Positions 17,200 through 26,820 of a stretch of DNA of 64,000 bases are shown here, in pieces. Below the pieces are notes generated by a model. The model made no database searches. It saw only the letters and a list, made by a program, of their open reading frames with translations, and had not been told where the DNA came from. The position numbers and the translations under genes are program-made. The DNA lies in NCBI RefSeq assembly GCF_945605565.1, contig NZ_OX216966.1, positions 1,105,001-1,169,000 of the forward strand, in the 5' to 3' direction. The DNA is from Paenibacillus dendritiformis (GTDB lineage: Bacteria > Bacillota > Bacilli > Paenibacillales > Paenibacillaceae). Numbering within the stretch: the stretch's first letter is position 1; the number at the start of each line of letters is the position of its first letter.

Positions 17200-17420
17200 G
17201 CTCTCTCCTATGTTAAATCGAGTCCAACACGATGCTGGACTAGGGTCAACTTATGATTCTCTTATCATAGCAAAACATGTGGTAGTTTGCGTGAACTTTT
17301 TGCAAGGAAGTTCCCGGTAACGAGCAGGAAAAATAAGGGATTCGTCGAATGGATCGAATGGGCCATCGTATTCGAATGGACCATGATCGCCAATAAGGAG
17401 TCCAGGGAGGCTGCTGCCGC

Positions 17421-18209
17421 ATGTCCATGTTCAATCGTTTCTTGGCAAGCGCGATGTACGGAGGAAGCCAGATTGATACCTTGCTGGAGCGGGGGCGCTA
17501 TGCGCCGGGCGAGCAGATGCGCGGCATCGTGAAGCTTCGCGGCGGCCCCTTGTCCCGAAGAATCGAAGGGATTCACCTGATTTTGCAGACCGATTTTACG
17601 GAACCGTACCTTCCGGACGGCATGTCGAGGAACTGCACGCTGATGCGTTATCCCGTCTGTTCCTATGTGAGCGTGGAGCCGTTGGAGACGAAGGAGATTC
17701 CTTTTCATATCCAGCTTCCGGCCCATTTGCCCTTGACTATCGGAGATACGTCTGTCTGGCTGCAGACGGCCATGGAGACCGGGGAGGCGAGGGAGCCTTC
17801 GGATGAGGATCGGATTGAAGTGATTCCGAGCGTGGAGCAGAGCATTGTGATCGATGCAGTGAACCGGCTGGGCTTCCGGCTGCGAAGCGTTCATTGTCTC
17901 CCTTGGATTGGAAGCGGTTTCTCTTCATTCGTACAGCCTTTCGAATTCATCGCCTCCTCTTCCTTCCAAGAATTAATCTCCGGTCTGCGGCTTGTGTTTC
18001 GGCGCGGGGCGGAAGGGATGGAGCTGTACGTCTATACGGAACCCGCATGGGAAGAAGTGAGGCTGAATCCGCTGGCCGCTCCCCTCGAGACCGACCATAG
18101 AATTAAGCATTACAATCTGTCCGATATGGAGTGGCGGCTGCTCGGAGCGGAGGAGCTGGCGGAGGAACTGGCCGAATGGATTCGCACCCAGTATGGATAT
18201 GTAACCTGA
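17421..18209 (+). CDS. Sporulation-control protein Spo0M homologue
   Basis: 262 residues of the Spo0M (arrestin-like) family: N-terminal MSMFNRFLASAMYGGSQIDT, beta-sandwich signature IEGIHLILQTDF and EIPFHIQLPAHLPLT, and a C-terminal part that is shorter and more divergent than in Bacillus. Spo0M affects sporulation and cell shape through unclear mechanisms. GGAGTCCAGGGAGG sits upstream of the ATG. The gene is divergent from the lipid kinase gene. Confidence 0.82.
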   Translation: MSMFNRFLASAMYGGSQIDTLLERGRYAPGEQMRGIVKLRGGPLSRRIEGIHLILQTDFTEPYLPDGMSRNCTLMRYPVCSYVSVEPLETKEIPFHIQLPAHLPLTIGDTSVWLQTAMETGEAREPSDEDRIEVIPSVEQSIVIDAVNRLGFRLRSVHCLPWIGSGFSSFVQPFEFIASSSFQELISGLRLVFRRGAEGMELYVYTEPAWEEVRLNPLAAPLETDHRIKHYNLSDMEWRLLGAEELAEELAEWIRTQYGYVT

Positions 18210-18215
18210 ACAGAA

Positions 18216-18246
18216 GACGAGGGGCCCGCAGGCCCCGGCATCGTCA
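18216..18246. terminator. Hairpin between convergent genes
   Basis: GACGAGGGGCC / GGCCCCGGCATCGTC pair around a CGCA loop in the 40-base gap between convergent stops. Confidence 0.55.
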
Positions 18247-18248
18247 AC

Positions 18249-18536
18249 TTATTTATCGCCCCGATCGATGTGCTTGCGCGGATGCATCTGCTTCGGCGGT
18301 TCTTCTTCCGCTTTTGGCACGAGCCGGGGATCGGTCCGGCCTTCATGGTGATTGTCAAACATGAACTCCTTCAGCTCCCACTCGGACGCGCCCAATTGCG
18401 GATCCGAGGGAAAGTGCTGGCCGCGGTGAAGCACTTCTTCCCGTCCCCATTCATTCGCGTATATGCCGTCCACCTCGACCCGATCGCGGGACATGGGATG
18501 CATCTTATATTGATTATGCTCCTGTTCTTTTGTCAT
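18249..18536 (-). CDS. Small hydrophilic protein, 95 aa, unknown function
   Basis: Begins MTKEQEHNQYKMHPMSRDRV. A central block VDGIYANEWGREEVLHRGQHFPSDPQ has the feel of YjzC-type small proteins (GxY...GDxFP...), but similarity is too slight to assign. The start was set at 18536 since AAGGAG lies about eight bases upstream; an in-frame ATG nine codons earlier is less likely. Confidence 0.65.
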   Translation of the reverse strand: MTKEQEHNQYKMHPMSRDRVEVDGIYANEWGREEVLHRGQHFPSDPQLGASEWELKEFMFDNHHEGRTDPRLVPKAEEEPPKQMHPRKHIDRGDK

Positions 18537-18671
18537 CGGTGCGCAGCTCCTTTTCTTCAGCATCCGTCTGCTGCGAGGCGGTGCCGTCGCGCAGGCTCTC
18601 TATTATAGATGCCCCCGGTCAGCGAATTGTATCCGGGTCCGGCTCGCTGTACGGCTGTCTGGGTGCGGACG

Positions 18672-19850
18672 TTACCTTTCCGCGAACCAGCGGGACGGGA
18701 AGAGCAAATAAATAATGGAAATCGCGGCGAACAGGCCAGCGCTGATCCAGATGACCGTGCCGGCGGATGATGCGTTCGCGATGACCCCTCCGATAACGGG
18801 GCCGAGCAGCACGCCGATCCCTTCCACGGTCGAGAGCAGGCTCCAGCCCAGACCTTTATGCCCCGGCGGGACATACAGCGCCAGCAGCGCGTTCCAGGCC
18901 GGCAGCACCGCGGAATAGGATATTCCGAGCAGCACGGCCAACCCGTAAGCGAAGATGACCGACGGATAGAGAGACAGCGAAGCGAGCGCCAGGCCGAAGA
19001 TGCCGAAGCCGATAATAAGGAACGGCTTGCGGCCGACGCGATCCGACCATTTGCCCATCGGGACGAGCCCGAGCACGGTGAAGCCGCCGCCAAGCACGAG
19101 CAGAACGGAATACTGCTGGCTCGAGAAGGAGAGCGCCTCCGCGGCGAAGGTCGGCAGAATCGGGACGAGCATGCTCGCTCCCAGCGTCTGCAGGATCATG
19201 CCTGGAAGAAGCGGCTTCATCGCCTTCAGCTTTACTACCAGGGCGTCCCACTGCTGCCGGAACGGAACGGGAGCCGCATCGGCCAGCTGCTGTCTGCCGC
19301 CGCCAATGAAGAAGCTGAGCACCCAAGCGATACCCGACAAGGCGAACAGAAGCAGATAGGCGGTCTCCGGATGCTTGTCCACGATCAGGTTGAGCACGAC
19401 CGGGCCCGCCCCCATCCCGACAAGCCAGATCATATAGAGGAATCCCATTTGCGCGGCCCGGTTCTCTTCCTTCACCTTGGTGAGGCATACGATCCATACC
19501 GGGGAGATGCCGACGCCGTACAGGGCGGCTGCAGCGATGAACAGCCAGTCGCTTGAGCCGTAATAGAACAAGCCGATGCCCGCGAATGAAATCAATAACC
19601 CGGCATTGATAATGAGACGGGGGGAGAAGCGGTCAAGCAAATATCCAATCCCCATTTTCAAAATCGTATCCGTTAAATAATGAGCCGTAATGGCGGTTCC
19701 GATAATGGCCAGGCTGATATGCAATGTATTTTTTCCATAGATCGGAATAAATGAAATCAGGGCAGCCCCCCGAACGAACTCCACAAAAAATAAAATAATT
19801 GCCAACAACGCGATGTCTCTGCCTAATCCAAGTCCCCGTAATCCCTTCAA
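18672..19850 (-). CDS. Major facilitator superfamily transporter
   Basis: 392 residues with 12 predicted transmembrane helices. The MFS loop 2-3 region appears as GYLLDRFSPRLIINAG and the loop 8-9 repeat as GKWSDRVGRKPFLIIGFG, the family signature. This type (YfkF/BcbE-like MFS) usually exports drugs or metabolites; substrate unknown. The start appears to be TTG at 19850 with AAAGGGG ten bases upstream. Confidence 0.85.
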   Translation of the reverse strand: MKGLRGLGLGRDIALLAIILFFVEFVRGAALISFIPIYGKNTLHISLAIIGTAITAHYLTDTILKMGIGYLLDRFSPRLIINAGLLISFAGIGLFYYGSSDWLFIAAAALYGVGISPVWIVCLTKVKEENRAAQMGFLYMIWLVGMGAGPVVLNLIVDKHPETAYLLLFALSGIAWVLSFFIGGGRQQLADAAPVPFRQQWDALVVKLKAMKPLLPGMILQTLGASMLVPILPTFAAEALSFSSQQYSVLLVLGGGFTVLGLVPMGKWSDRVGRKPFLIIGFGIFGLALASLSLYPSVIFAYGLAVLLGISYSAVLPAWNALLALYVPPGHKGLGWSLLSTVEGIGVLLGPVIGGVIANASSAGTVIWISAGLFAAISIIYLLFPSRWFAER

Positions 19851-20045
19851 GCAAGTAACGCCCCTTTCCTAATTATCCCATTATAGCGTGTTCGCCAACC
19901 GCTTGCCACCAAGCGGGACAGGGCGGGCAGGAGCCAATGCTTCAGCGCCTGTCGCCGGAGGAAGCGGGAGTCATTTCAAGAGTGAAATAGCGGTTCGCTG
20001 CTAGGGTGCCCGATTCATGGCTTGGCGAACAATAGCGGTGTGTTT

Positions 20046-20072
20046 TTGCTGCGCTGTCGAATATGTTATAAT
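20046..20072 (+). promoter_or_regulatory. Extended -10 promoter
   Basis: TGTTATAAT (extended -10, TATAAT at 20067-20072) with TTGCTG at 20046-20051 (15-base spacer). Lies 98 bases before the small gene at 20170. Confidence 0.6.
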
Positions 20073-20169
20073 AGAGAAACGGTTGCGAAGTTCCAGAAAG
20101 AGAAGCGATACGTCCAGGCTATACTCCATTGCGGAGCATGTTCTACAACGCTTTTGGGAGGGAATTTTC

Positions 20170-20358
20170 ATGGCAACGAAAGGTCACAACGAAGTGAAAG
20201 AAAGTTTGTTGGAGATGACTCGCATTTTCCGTCCGAAGAATCCGCGGAAGTTTGTGAGGGAGTATATCCGGAAGTACCGGATTATGGGAGGCTATGAAGA
20301 CGAACTGACTCATCTTGTAGAGCTTGAGCTTGGCAAGATCGACTCCAGCGTGTCGTAA
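20170..20358 (+). CDS. Small basic protein, 62 aa, unknown function
   Basis: MATKGHNEVKESLLEMTRIF followed by a basic helix (PKNPRKFVREYIRKYR) and an acidic end. GGGAGGG sits seven bases before the ATG; longer in-frame starts lack one. It has its own promoter and terminator, so it is very likely expressed. No known domain recognised. Confidence 0.75.
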   Translation: MATKGHNEVKESLLEMTRIFRPKNPRKFVREYIRKYRIMGGYEDELTHLVELELGKIDSSVS

Positions 20359-20462
20359 TTCACGCAGTCATGGCAGAGATGCAGGCGGATGGATGTATCG
20401 GCCGTGTGCAGGACGTGCGGCAATCAGGATAACAGCGTCATTTTTTAGATATAGAGATAATG

Positions 20463-20494
20463 AAGCGCTCCGAGCAGGTCGGAGCGCTTTTTTT
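20463..20494 (+). terminator. Intrinsic terminator
   Basis: AAGCGCTCCGA / TCGGAGCGCTT with five-base loop and seven T. Confidence 0.9.
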
Positions 20495-20519
20495 GCGTCC
20501 TGGCGGCGAGGCGCGGGCC

Positions 20520-21275
20520 TTACCGCATATAGCGGCGCAGATCTTCCCGGATAATGTCCTGCACCGATTCCAGCGACTCCCCCGGATAGGCTCTCAACGC
20601 GTGAATCGATACCGAATTGAACAACTCCTTATTGGCGCTCGTATATACTTTGGCGATACTCGGGTCATGCCGCCGAATGGCCGTGTTCACCGAATGCAGG
20701 AATTCATCGGACAGATCGTCCATCCGCTCCAGCGTGCGCATCGGACTGTGCCTGGTTACGGCCTGGGGATTCTTCTTGTCGAACTTCCGGCTTGTCTCGA
20801 TCCGTCCCATGCCGTACTGCTCGCGGGTATTGTTGCCGCCCCGCCCCTTCACTCCGTTGGCTGTCCCTTCGAACGTCAGAGCCACATAGGCGGTGTCATT
20901 CCACTTCAGAACATAACCGGCTGCGACGCCCTCCATATTGCTGACCAGCGCGCTCAGCGGACGGTCTACATACAATGTATTGGGACGATGCAATTCCTGC
21001 CGGGCGAACTGTTTCCGCTCCAGGCTGTTGCCTTTGGCGCTGTAATCGGGCGTGGCGATATCGGAATCGTTCGGGGTCGACGGCCTTTTTTCCAGGGGCT
21101 GCACCGTCTTCCGGTTCGCGTAATTGGCAGTTGTATTTCCGTCATAGGATCTCGTTTTCTCGGAGCGATAGCCGATGCAGCCAGTCAAGCCGACGGCAAT
21201 GCATAGCACACAGATGGTATAAGTGACAATTGAGTGAACATTCCGTTTATTTTTGTGACCGTTTTTTGACGACAC
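20520..21275 (-). CDS. YhcN/YlaJ family sporulation lipoprotein
   Basis: About 251 residues. N-terminal lipoprotein signal with hydrophobic stretch and lipobox LTGC, then a Ser/Thr-rich linker and a C-terminal YhcN/YlaJ domain (NMEGVAAGYVLKWNDTAYVA and RMDDLSDEFLHSVNTAIRRH). Family members are spore inner-membrane or germination-associated lipoproteins. The start is probably the GTG at 21275, six bases after GGAGGG; the ATG at 21281 abuts that site. Longer in-frame extension upstream is unlikely to be coding. Confidence 0.82.
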   Translation of the reverse strand: MSSKNGHKNKRNVHSIVTYTICVLCIAVGLTGCIGYRSEKTRSYDGNTTANYANRKTVQPLEKRPSTPNDSDIATPDYSAKGNSLERKQFARQELHRPNTLYVDRPLSALVSNMEGVAAGYVLKWNDTAYVALTFEGTANGVKGRGGNNTREQYGMGRIETSRKFDKKNPQAVTRHSPMRTLERMDDLSDEFLHSVNTAIRRHDPSIAKVYTSANKELFNSVSIHALRAYPGESLESVQDIIREDLRRYMR

Positions 21276-21417
21276 AAGCATCCCTCCTTCATGATTTACT
21301 TTATTTTTCTGAAAAACGGGTATAAGTATGCAGGGAGCACCGCCGTCAATGTTTGAGAATCGGAAATTTGACAACATCTTCTTGCTTTCGACACAATTCG
21401 AGGGGTGTGAATTCATT

Positions 21418-21446
21418 TTGTAAGCGTTTGCATTTGTTGATATAAC
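21418..21446 (+). promoter_or_regulatory. Upstream promoter of the cta operon with embedded cre box
   Basis: TTGTAA (21418-21423), 17-base spacer and TATAAC (21441-21446). A perfect cre, TGTAAGCGTTTGCA at 21419-21432, spans the -35 and spacer. In Bacillus subtilis the ctaBCDEF region is under catabolite (CcpA) control, so the same logic is likely here. Confidence 0.65.
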
Positions 21447-21492
21447 GGGCCAAAATGACTTTCTGAACACTTTGTGAACTCCCTCCGAAACA

Positions 21493-21521
21493 TTGACAAA
21501 TAAAATTATGGTAATTATATT
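21493..21521 (+). promoter_or_regulatory. Second, near-consensus promoter of the cta operon with long leader
   Basis: TTGACA (21493-21498), 17-base spacer, TATATT (21516-21521). The leader to ctaC is about 290 bases and contains dyads such as CCGGTGACTCC/GGGGACCGG near 21572 and GCATGCGTAAGCGTATGC near 21608. I do not recognise a riboswitch class in it. Confidence 0.65.
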
Positions 21522-21818
21522 TAGGTAAGTGATTGTATTAATTGACAGGATTACGACATCCGTGCTAGAGCCGGTGACTCCATGGGGACCGGTTGGATAG
21601 CTATGGGCATGCGTAAGCGTATGCATGCTCCTGCTGCCTGACACGGTCGAAGCCTTTCTTCCGTAGCGATTTGAAGCGTGCCGAGAGGATTGGAATTCCG
21701 CGCGTGGAGCATAATGTATACGTTCGCATGAATGTATGCTGATGCTTTCGGACAGAAAGGCAAGTGAAGGGGCATGAGATGCGGTAATCAGCGAAAACGT
21801 ACAAAGTGGGGTTGATCA

Positions 21819-22892
21819 ATGATGAAACGGTGGCATGCAGTGAAGCGACTCCTTCCTCTGTTAGCCGGGCTCGTCTTGCTACTCAGCGCTTGTGGCCGCG
21901 CGGATTTGTCCGCTCTCAATCCACAGGGTCCGATAGCAGAGGGCCAGTTCGGTCTGATGAAGATTGCGATTTCGATTATGACGCTCGTAGTCGTTGCCGT
22001 ATTCGCGCTTTCCATTTATGCCGTCATCCGCTTCCGCAGACGGCCGGGTGACCAATCGATTCCGAAGCAAGTAGAAGGCAATCACAAGATGGAGGTTATT
22101 TGGACCGTCATTCCGATTCTCCTCTTGATTATTCTGGCAGTTCCGACCGTGAAGTACGTGTTCGCCTTCGCTGAAGATTACAGCAAAGATCCGGACGCTA
22201 TCAAGGTGAAGGTAACTGCGCACCAATTCTGGTGGGAATTTGAATACCCTGAACTGGGCGTACATACAGCACAGGATCTAGTCATCCCGACAGGGAAAAA
22301 TGTAGCGGTCGAGTTGCGGACGGCCGACGTTCTCCACTCGTTCTGGGTGCCTGCTCTCGCAGGGAAGATGGACACCAACCCGTCGGGCAACGTAAATAAA
22401 ATGTATTTCAGCGCGAATGATGTTGGGGTATACCGGGGCAAGTGCGCGGAGTTGTGCGGACAGTCCCACGCCTTGATGGAATTCAAGGTCAAATCGGTAA
22501 GCGAAGAGACATTTAACGCTTGGGTTAATGAGATGAAGGCAGAGCCGAAGCCGTTCGAAGGCGACGCGCAAGTCGCCGAGAGCTTCAAGCAGAACTGCCT
22601 GACCTGCCACGCTATCGATAATGCGCCTTCCCTCGGCCCGAACTTGAAGGGTACAGGAAGCCGCGAAGCTGTTGCCGGCATAATGCTCAACCGGGATACG
22701 ATTGACGAGCCGCTTGAGCAGCAAGTGGTTGAAGATCATTTGCGCCAGTGGATTCTGAATCCGCAGAAGGTGAAGCCAGGGAATACGATGCCTAAATTCG
22801 AGGGCGTATTGTCAGAGAAAGAGCTGGACGGCATTGTAAAATATCTGGCGGAATACAAACTTGATTCTCTGAAAGAAATCAATAAGCAATAG
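21819..22892 (+). CDS. ctaC: Cytochrome caa3 oxidase subunit II (cytochrome c fused)
   Basis: 357 residues. Lipoprotein signal (LLLSAC, Cys25), two transmembrane helices (about 45-70 and 90-115), a cupredoxin domain with the CuA ligands in CAELCGQSHALMEF (Cys209, Cys213, His217), and a C-terminal cytochrome c domain with the haem motif CLTCH (Cys260-His264). It takes electrons from cytochrome c, or serves as its own donor through the fused haem, and passes them to subunit I. First gene of the cta operon. Confidence 0.97.
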   Translation: MMKRWHAVKRLLPLLAGLVLLLSACGRADLSALNPQGPIAEGQFGLMKIAISIMTLVVVAVFALSIYAVIRFRRRPGDQSIPKQVEGNHKMEVIWTVIPILLLIILAVPTVKYVFAFAEDYSKDPDAIKVKVTAHQFWWEFEYPELGVHTAQDLVIPTGKNVAVELRTADVLHSFWVPALAGKMDTNPSGNVNKMYFSANDVGVYRGKCAELCGQSHALMEFKVKSVSEETFNAWVNEMKAEPKPFEGDAQVAESFKQNCLTCHAIDNAPSLGPNLKGTGSREAVAGIMLNRDTIDEPLEQQVVEDHLRQWILNPQKVKPGNTMPKFEGVLSEKELDGIVKYLAEYKLDSLKEINKQ

Positions 22893-22921
22893 AAAAGCAT
22901 CTTCTAGGGGAGGTAACGACC

Positions 22922-24805
22922 TTGGCTCACACGGTGAAGCGTCATCGCGGCTTAATGGATTGGCTGACGACGGTCGACCATAAGAAGATAGGTATTCTTT
23001 ACCTTATTGCCGGAGGCTTCTTCTTCGGTATCGGCGGTATTGAGGCCATCTTGATACGTATACAATTGATCAAACCGAATTTCGAGTTCGTGGATGCACA
23101 GTTATTCAACGAATTGATTACGATGCATGGAACGACCATGATCTTCCTGGGCGCCATGCCACTGATATTCGCATTAATGAATGCGATTGTACCGCTGCAG
23201 ATCGGGGCGCGCGACGTTGCGTTCCCGTTCCTGAACGCGCTCGGCTTCTGGACGTTCTTCTTCGGAGGAGTGCTTCTGAATCTGAGCTGGCTGCTGGGCG
23301 GAGTGCCTGATGCAGGCTGGACTTCCTACGTACCGTTGTCTAGCACCGATTACAGCCCTCACCACGGGGTAGATTTCTATGTTCTCGGTCTGCAGATTTC
23401 CGGTCTCGGAACGCTGATTGGCGGCATCAACTTCCTGGCTACGATTATTAACATGCGTGCGCCGGGTATGTCGTTCATGCGGATGCCGATGTTCACCTGG
23501 ACGGCGTTCATTACGTCCGCGCTTATTTTGTTCGCTTTCCCTGCCGTTACGGTAGGTCTCGTATTGCTCATGTTCGACCGCCTCTTCGGAGGGAACTTCT
23601 TCTATACGCCGAATGGCGGTAACGTCATTCTGTGGCAGCATATTTTCTGGATTTTCGGCCACCCGGAAGTATACATTCTGATTTTGCCGGCGTTCGGGAT
23701 TATTTCCGATGTCGTCAGCACATTCTCCCGCAAGCGTCTGTTCGGTTACAGCTCCATGGTCTTCGCTACCGTGCTCATTGGATTCCTGGGCTTCATGGTC
23801 TGGGCGCACCATATGTTCACCGTAGGTCTTGGACCGGTCGCGAATGCGCTCTTCTCGATAGCGACGATGCTGATTGCCGTTCCGACGGGGATCAAGATAT
23901 TTAACTGGGTATTTACGTTATGGGGCGGTTCGATTAAGTTCACTACCGCCAACTTGTTCGCCATCGGCTTCATCCCTACGTTCGTCATGGGCGGGGTAAC
24001 CGGGGTCATGCTCGCCGCAGCGCCTGCCGACTTCCAGTTCCATGATACCTATTTCGTCGTGGCCCACTTCCACTATACGATCGTAGGCGGATTGATTCTC
24101 GGTCTGTTCGCCGGCTTCCATTACTGGTGGCCGAAGATGTTCGGGCGGATGCTGAACGAGACAATTGGTAAAGCTACGTTCTGGATGTTCTGGATTGGCT
24201 TCCAGTTGACGTTCTTCATCCAGCATTTCCTCGGCTTGATCGGGATGCAGCGTCGTGTCTTTACGTATTTGCCGAACCAAGGCTTCGATACGATGAACCT
24301 AGTCAGTACGATCGGGGCGCTGATGATGGGCGTTGGGGTATTGCTCTTCCTGGCCAACATTGTTATCTCGCACCGTCAGAAGCAGGTTGTGGGCAACGAT
24401 CCTTGGGAAGACGGACGCACGCTGGAGTGGACGATTCCATCTCCGCCGCCGGAATATAACTTCAAGCAGACTCCGCTTGTACGCGGATATGACGCTTGGT
24501 GGAAAGAAAAGATGGATGGCAATAAGGCCATGACGCCGGCCGAACCGGTAGGCTCCATCCATATGCCGTCGCCTTCGATCTTGCCGTTCATAATGTCCGT
24601 CGGCCTGTTCATCGCCGGCTTCGGATTCATGTTCGCCAAGGACGATTTCAAAAATGCGGCACTGAACTTCTTGTTCAACAACCATCTCATAGCGATTTTC
24701 GGATTGGTGATTACTTTTGCCTGCATGGTCGTTCGTTCCGTCAAAGACGATCACGGCTATCATATTGAACCGGAAGAGTTGGAGCAGAAGGGGGTAAAAG
24801 CATGA
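22922..24805 (+). CDS. ctaD: Cytochrome caa3 oxidase subunit I
   Basis: 627 residues, 12 core helices plus extra C-terminal helices typical of caa3 subunit I. Visible active-site motifs include the His-Tyr cross-link region WIFGHPEVYI, CuB ligands HHM and the haem-binding HFHYTIVGG. Reduces O2 and pumps protons. The start is TTG at 22922, after AGGGGAGGT; the next in-frame codons fit the family N-terminus. Confidence 0.97.
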   Translation: MAHTVKRHRGLMDWLTTVDHKKIGILYLIAGGFFFGIGGIEAILIRIQLIKPNFEFVDAQLFNELITMHGTTMIFLGAMPLIFALMNAIVPLQIGARDVAFPFLNALGFWTFFFGGVLLNLSWLLGGVPDAGWTSYVPLSSTDYSPHHGVDFYVLGLQISGLGTLIGGINFLATIINMRAPGMSFMRMPMFTWTAFITSALILFAFPAVTVGLVLLMFDRLFGGNFFYTPNGGNVILWQHIFWIFGHPEVYILILPAFGIISDVVSTFSRKRLFGYSSMVFATVLIGFLGFMVWAHHMFTVGLGPVANALFSIATMLIAVPTGIKIFNWVFTLWGGSIKFTTANLFAIGFIPTFVMGGVTGVMLAAAPADFQFHDTYFVVAHFHYTIVGGLILGLFAGFHYWWPKMFGRMLNETIGKATFWMFWIGFQLTFFIQHFLGLIGMQRRVFTYLPNQGFDTMNLVSTIGALMMGVGVLLFLANIVISHRQKQVVGNDPWEDGRTLEWTIPSPPPEYNFKQTPLVRGYDAWWKEKMDGNKAMTPAEPVGSIHMPSPSILPFIMSVGLFIAGFGFMFAKDDFKNAALNFLFNNHLIAIFGLVITFACMVVRSVKDDHGYHIEPEELEQKGVKA

Positions 24806-25422
24806 GCGCACCTGCACACCACGCAGACGGCCACTGGCCTCACGAACCGGAAAAAGCGACGTTAGACGGCCGCAATAAAGTGATTGGCTTCTGGCTTTTC
24901 CTTGGCGGCGAAGCGGTGTTGTTCGGTACGTTGTTCGCGACGTTCCTCGCGCTCCGCGATCAGATTGGCGACGGACCGGCTGCCAGCGAGCTGTTCCAGC
25001 TTCCGATGATTGCGGCCGCGACGGCTATCCTGCTGGTGAGTTCCTTGACGAGCGTATTCGCGGTTCAAGCTCTGCACCGCAAGGACGTCAAGTCTTTGAT
25101 TACATGGCTTATCGTTACTGTCGTCCTTGGCTTCTGCTTCTTGGGATTGGAGATTTACGAGTTCGTCGAGTACGTCCATGAAGGCCATACGTTCACGACA
25201 AGCGCCTTCAGTACATCGTTCTATACGCTGGTCGGCTTCCACGGCGCGCACGTTGCCTTCGGCGTCGTCTGGATCTCCATCCTGATCGGCCAGCTCTTCA
25301 AGAAAGGGCTGAACCTGGTTACGGCGCCTAAAGTATACGTGTCGGCTATCTACTGGCACTTCATCGACGTCGTATGGGTATTCATCTTTACGGTTGTCTA
25401 CTTGATGGGAAAGGTGGGGTAA
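24802..25422 (+). CDS. ctaE: Cytochrome caa3 oxidase subunit III
   Basis: 206 residues, five transmembrane helices, with the subunit III signatures GFWLFLGGEAVLFGTLFATF and FHGAHVAFGVVW and the closing YWHFIDVVWVFIFTVVY. ATG overlaps the ctaD stop (ATGA), so coupled translation. Confidence 0.96.
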   Translation: MSAPAHHADGHWPHEPEKATLDGRNKVIGFWLFLGGEAVLFGTLFATFLALRDQIGDGPAASELFQLPMIAAATAILLVSSLTSVFAVQALHRKDVKSLITWLIVTVVLGFCFLGLEIYEFVEYVHEGHTFTTSAFSTSFYTLVGFHGAHVAFGVVWISILIGQLFKKGLNLVTAPKVYVSAIYWHFIDVVWVFIFTVVYLMGKVG

Positions 25423-25425
25423 GCG

Positions 25426-25746
25426 ATGGCAGCTCAAAACGTGGCATCCAACTCGTCGAATCGCCGTCATAAGCATGAAGGAAAGCAAAAGCATATCATT
25501 GCTTTTCTCTTCTCCATCGTACTGACGCTTATCGCCTTTGTAATGGTAGCTTCCGCCGGTATCGTGAACAAAACCTTCACCTATATTCTGCTTCTTGTCA
25601 TGGCAGTGCTGCAGGTCATCATTCAAATGGCCTACTGGATGCATATGAAGGACAAAGGCCATATGCTGCCCATTGTCTTTATGATAGGTGGAGCTTTCGT
25701 CGCATTCCTGGCGATTGTTATGGCCGTATATTGGGTCTGGTGGTAA
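25426..25746 (+). CDS. ctaF: Cytochrome caa3 oxidase subunit IV
   Basis: 106 residues with three transmembrane helices and a His/Lys-rich N-terminus, the usual form of CtaF. Three bases after ctaE. A hairpin with short T-run follows, perhaps reducing transcription into ctaG. Confidence 0.92.
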   Translation: MAAQNVASNSSNRRHKHEGKQKHIIAFLFSIVLTLIAFVMVASAGIVNKTFTYILLLVMAVLQVIIQMAYWMHMKDKGHMLPIVFMIGGAFVAFLAIVMAVYWVWW

Positions 25747-25764
25747 GCCGAATCGGATATTTAG

Positions 25765-25798
25765 AAAGAGGGGGCGCACAGGCGTCGCCTCTTTTTCC
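25765..25798 (+). terminator. Attenuator-like hairpin between ctaF and ctaG
   Basis: AAAGAGG...GCG pairs with CGCCTCTTT (a bulge in the left arm) and ends in TTTTT. Probably partial termination, as ctaG follows in the same direction without a clear promoter. Confidence 0.5.
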
Positions 25799-25856
25799 GT
25801 AATAGAGCAAAATGTGGCGAAATGATGGCATCCGCAAGAGAAGGAGATGAACGAGA

Positions 25857-26765
25857 TTGTTGGAATTAACGAAATATTTTAGCGCGTATGATGTATGGAG
25901 TCCGTTGTTTCTTGTCTCTTCGGTGCTTGTTATCATTCTCTATCTGGGAATTACGGGCCCGTATAGACGAGTGTTCGCCCAGACTGACCCAGTGCCCGTA
26001 GCCAAAAAGCTGATGTTCATCAGCGGCGTGCTGCTGCTGTATCTGGCCCAGGGAGGCCCGATTAACTTGATGAGCCATATTATGCTGACGTTCCATATGC
26101 TGATGATGGCTCTGACGTATATTATTGTGCCGCCTTTGATCTTATTGGGCATCCCTTCCTGGTTGTGGCGCTACCTGCTGGATCGCAAGCCGCTGCGGCG
26201 GCTGAAAGGATTGATGCACCCGATCCTGATGGCCGTGCTGTTCAATGCGTTGTTCTCGTTCTACCATGTGCCGGTGGTTCATGACTATGTGATGACGAAT
26301 TATGCGGTTCATATTGTGTATTACATTGTCCTGTTCGTTGCAGCGATGATGATGTGGTGGCCGATTGTCGTGCCGGTCCCGGAGTGGGTTATCTTGACAG
26401 ACGTCAAGAAGATGGGCTACATCTTCTTGAACGGCGTCCTTATTACGCCGGCATGCGCGCTCATTATTTTTGCAAGCGAGCCGTTGTACGCGACTTATGT
26501 GGACAAGGAAACGTGGATTCAAGCGATGGGCTACTGTCTAACCGGCGATCCGAGCAAGCTGCTGGCCGCTTTTGACGGCCCTGAATTCTTCAACTGGTTC
26601 TCGCCGGTGGAAGATCAGCAGCTCGGGGGCATCGTGATGAAGCTGCTGCAAGAAACCATGTACGGCTGCATTCTGTATTATGTATTCATTCACTGGTACC
26701 GCAGAGAAAGCAAAGAGGATGACGATATTGTGGACACTCTTCCGGAAGGGCAGCTCCATTCATAG
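25857..26765 (+). CDS. ctaG: Cytochrome c oxidase assembly factor CtaG
   Basis: 302 residues with seven predicted membrane helices (caa3_CtaG family). Motifs include LYLAQGGPINLMSHIMLTFH and MMMWWPIVVPVPEW. In Bacillus, CtaG is needed for active caa3, probably for CuB insertion. Starts with TTG at 25857 after AAGGAGATG. Confidence 0.93.
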   Translation: MLELTKYFSAYDVWSPLFLVSSVLVIILYLGITGPYRRVFAQTDPVPVAKKLMFISGVLLLYLAQGGPINLMSHIMLTFHMLMMALTYIIVPPLILLGIPSWLWRYLLDRKPLRRLKGLMHPILMAVLFNALFSFYHVPVVHDYVMTNYAVHIVYYIVLFVAAMMMWWPIVVPVPEWVILTDVKKMGYIFLNGVLITPACALIIFASEPLYATYVDKETWIQAMGYCLTGDPSKLLAAFDGPEFFNWFSPVEDQQLGGIVMKLLQETMYGCILYYVFIHWYRRESKEDDDIVDTLPEGQLHS

Positions 26766-26820
26766 AATTGGTTTATAATAAAAGGCAAGTCTGAGTTGAG
26801 GTAGAGGAGGCATACCATTC

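Noticed and set aside
20520..21644. 374-residue version of the YhcN lipoprotein
   Set aside because: The extension puts 120 unrelated residues before the signal peptide and covers the cre-containing promoter region; the GTG at 21275 has the ribosome binding site.
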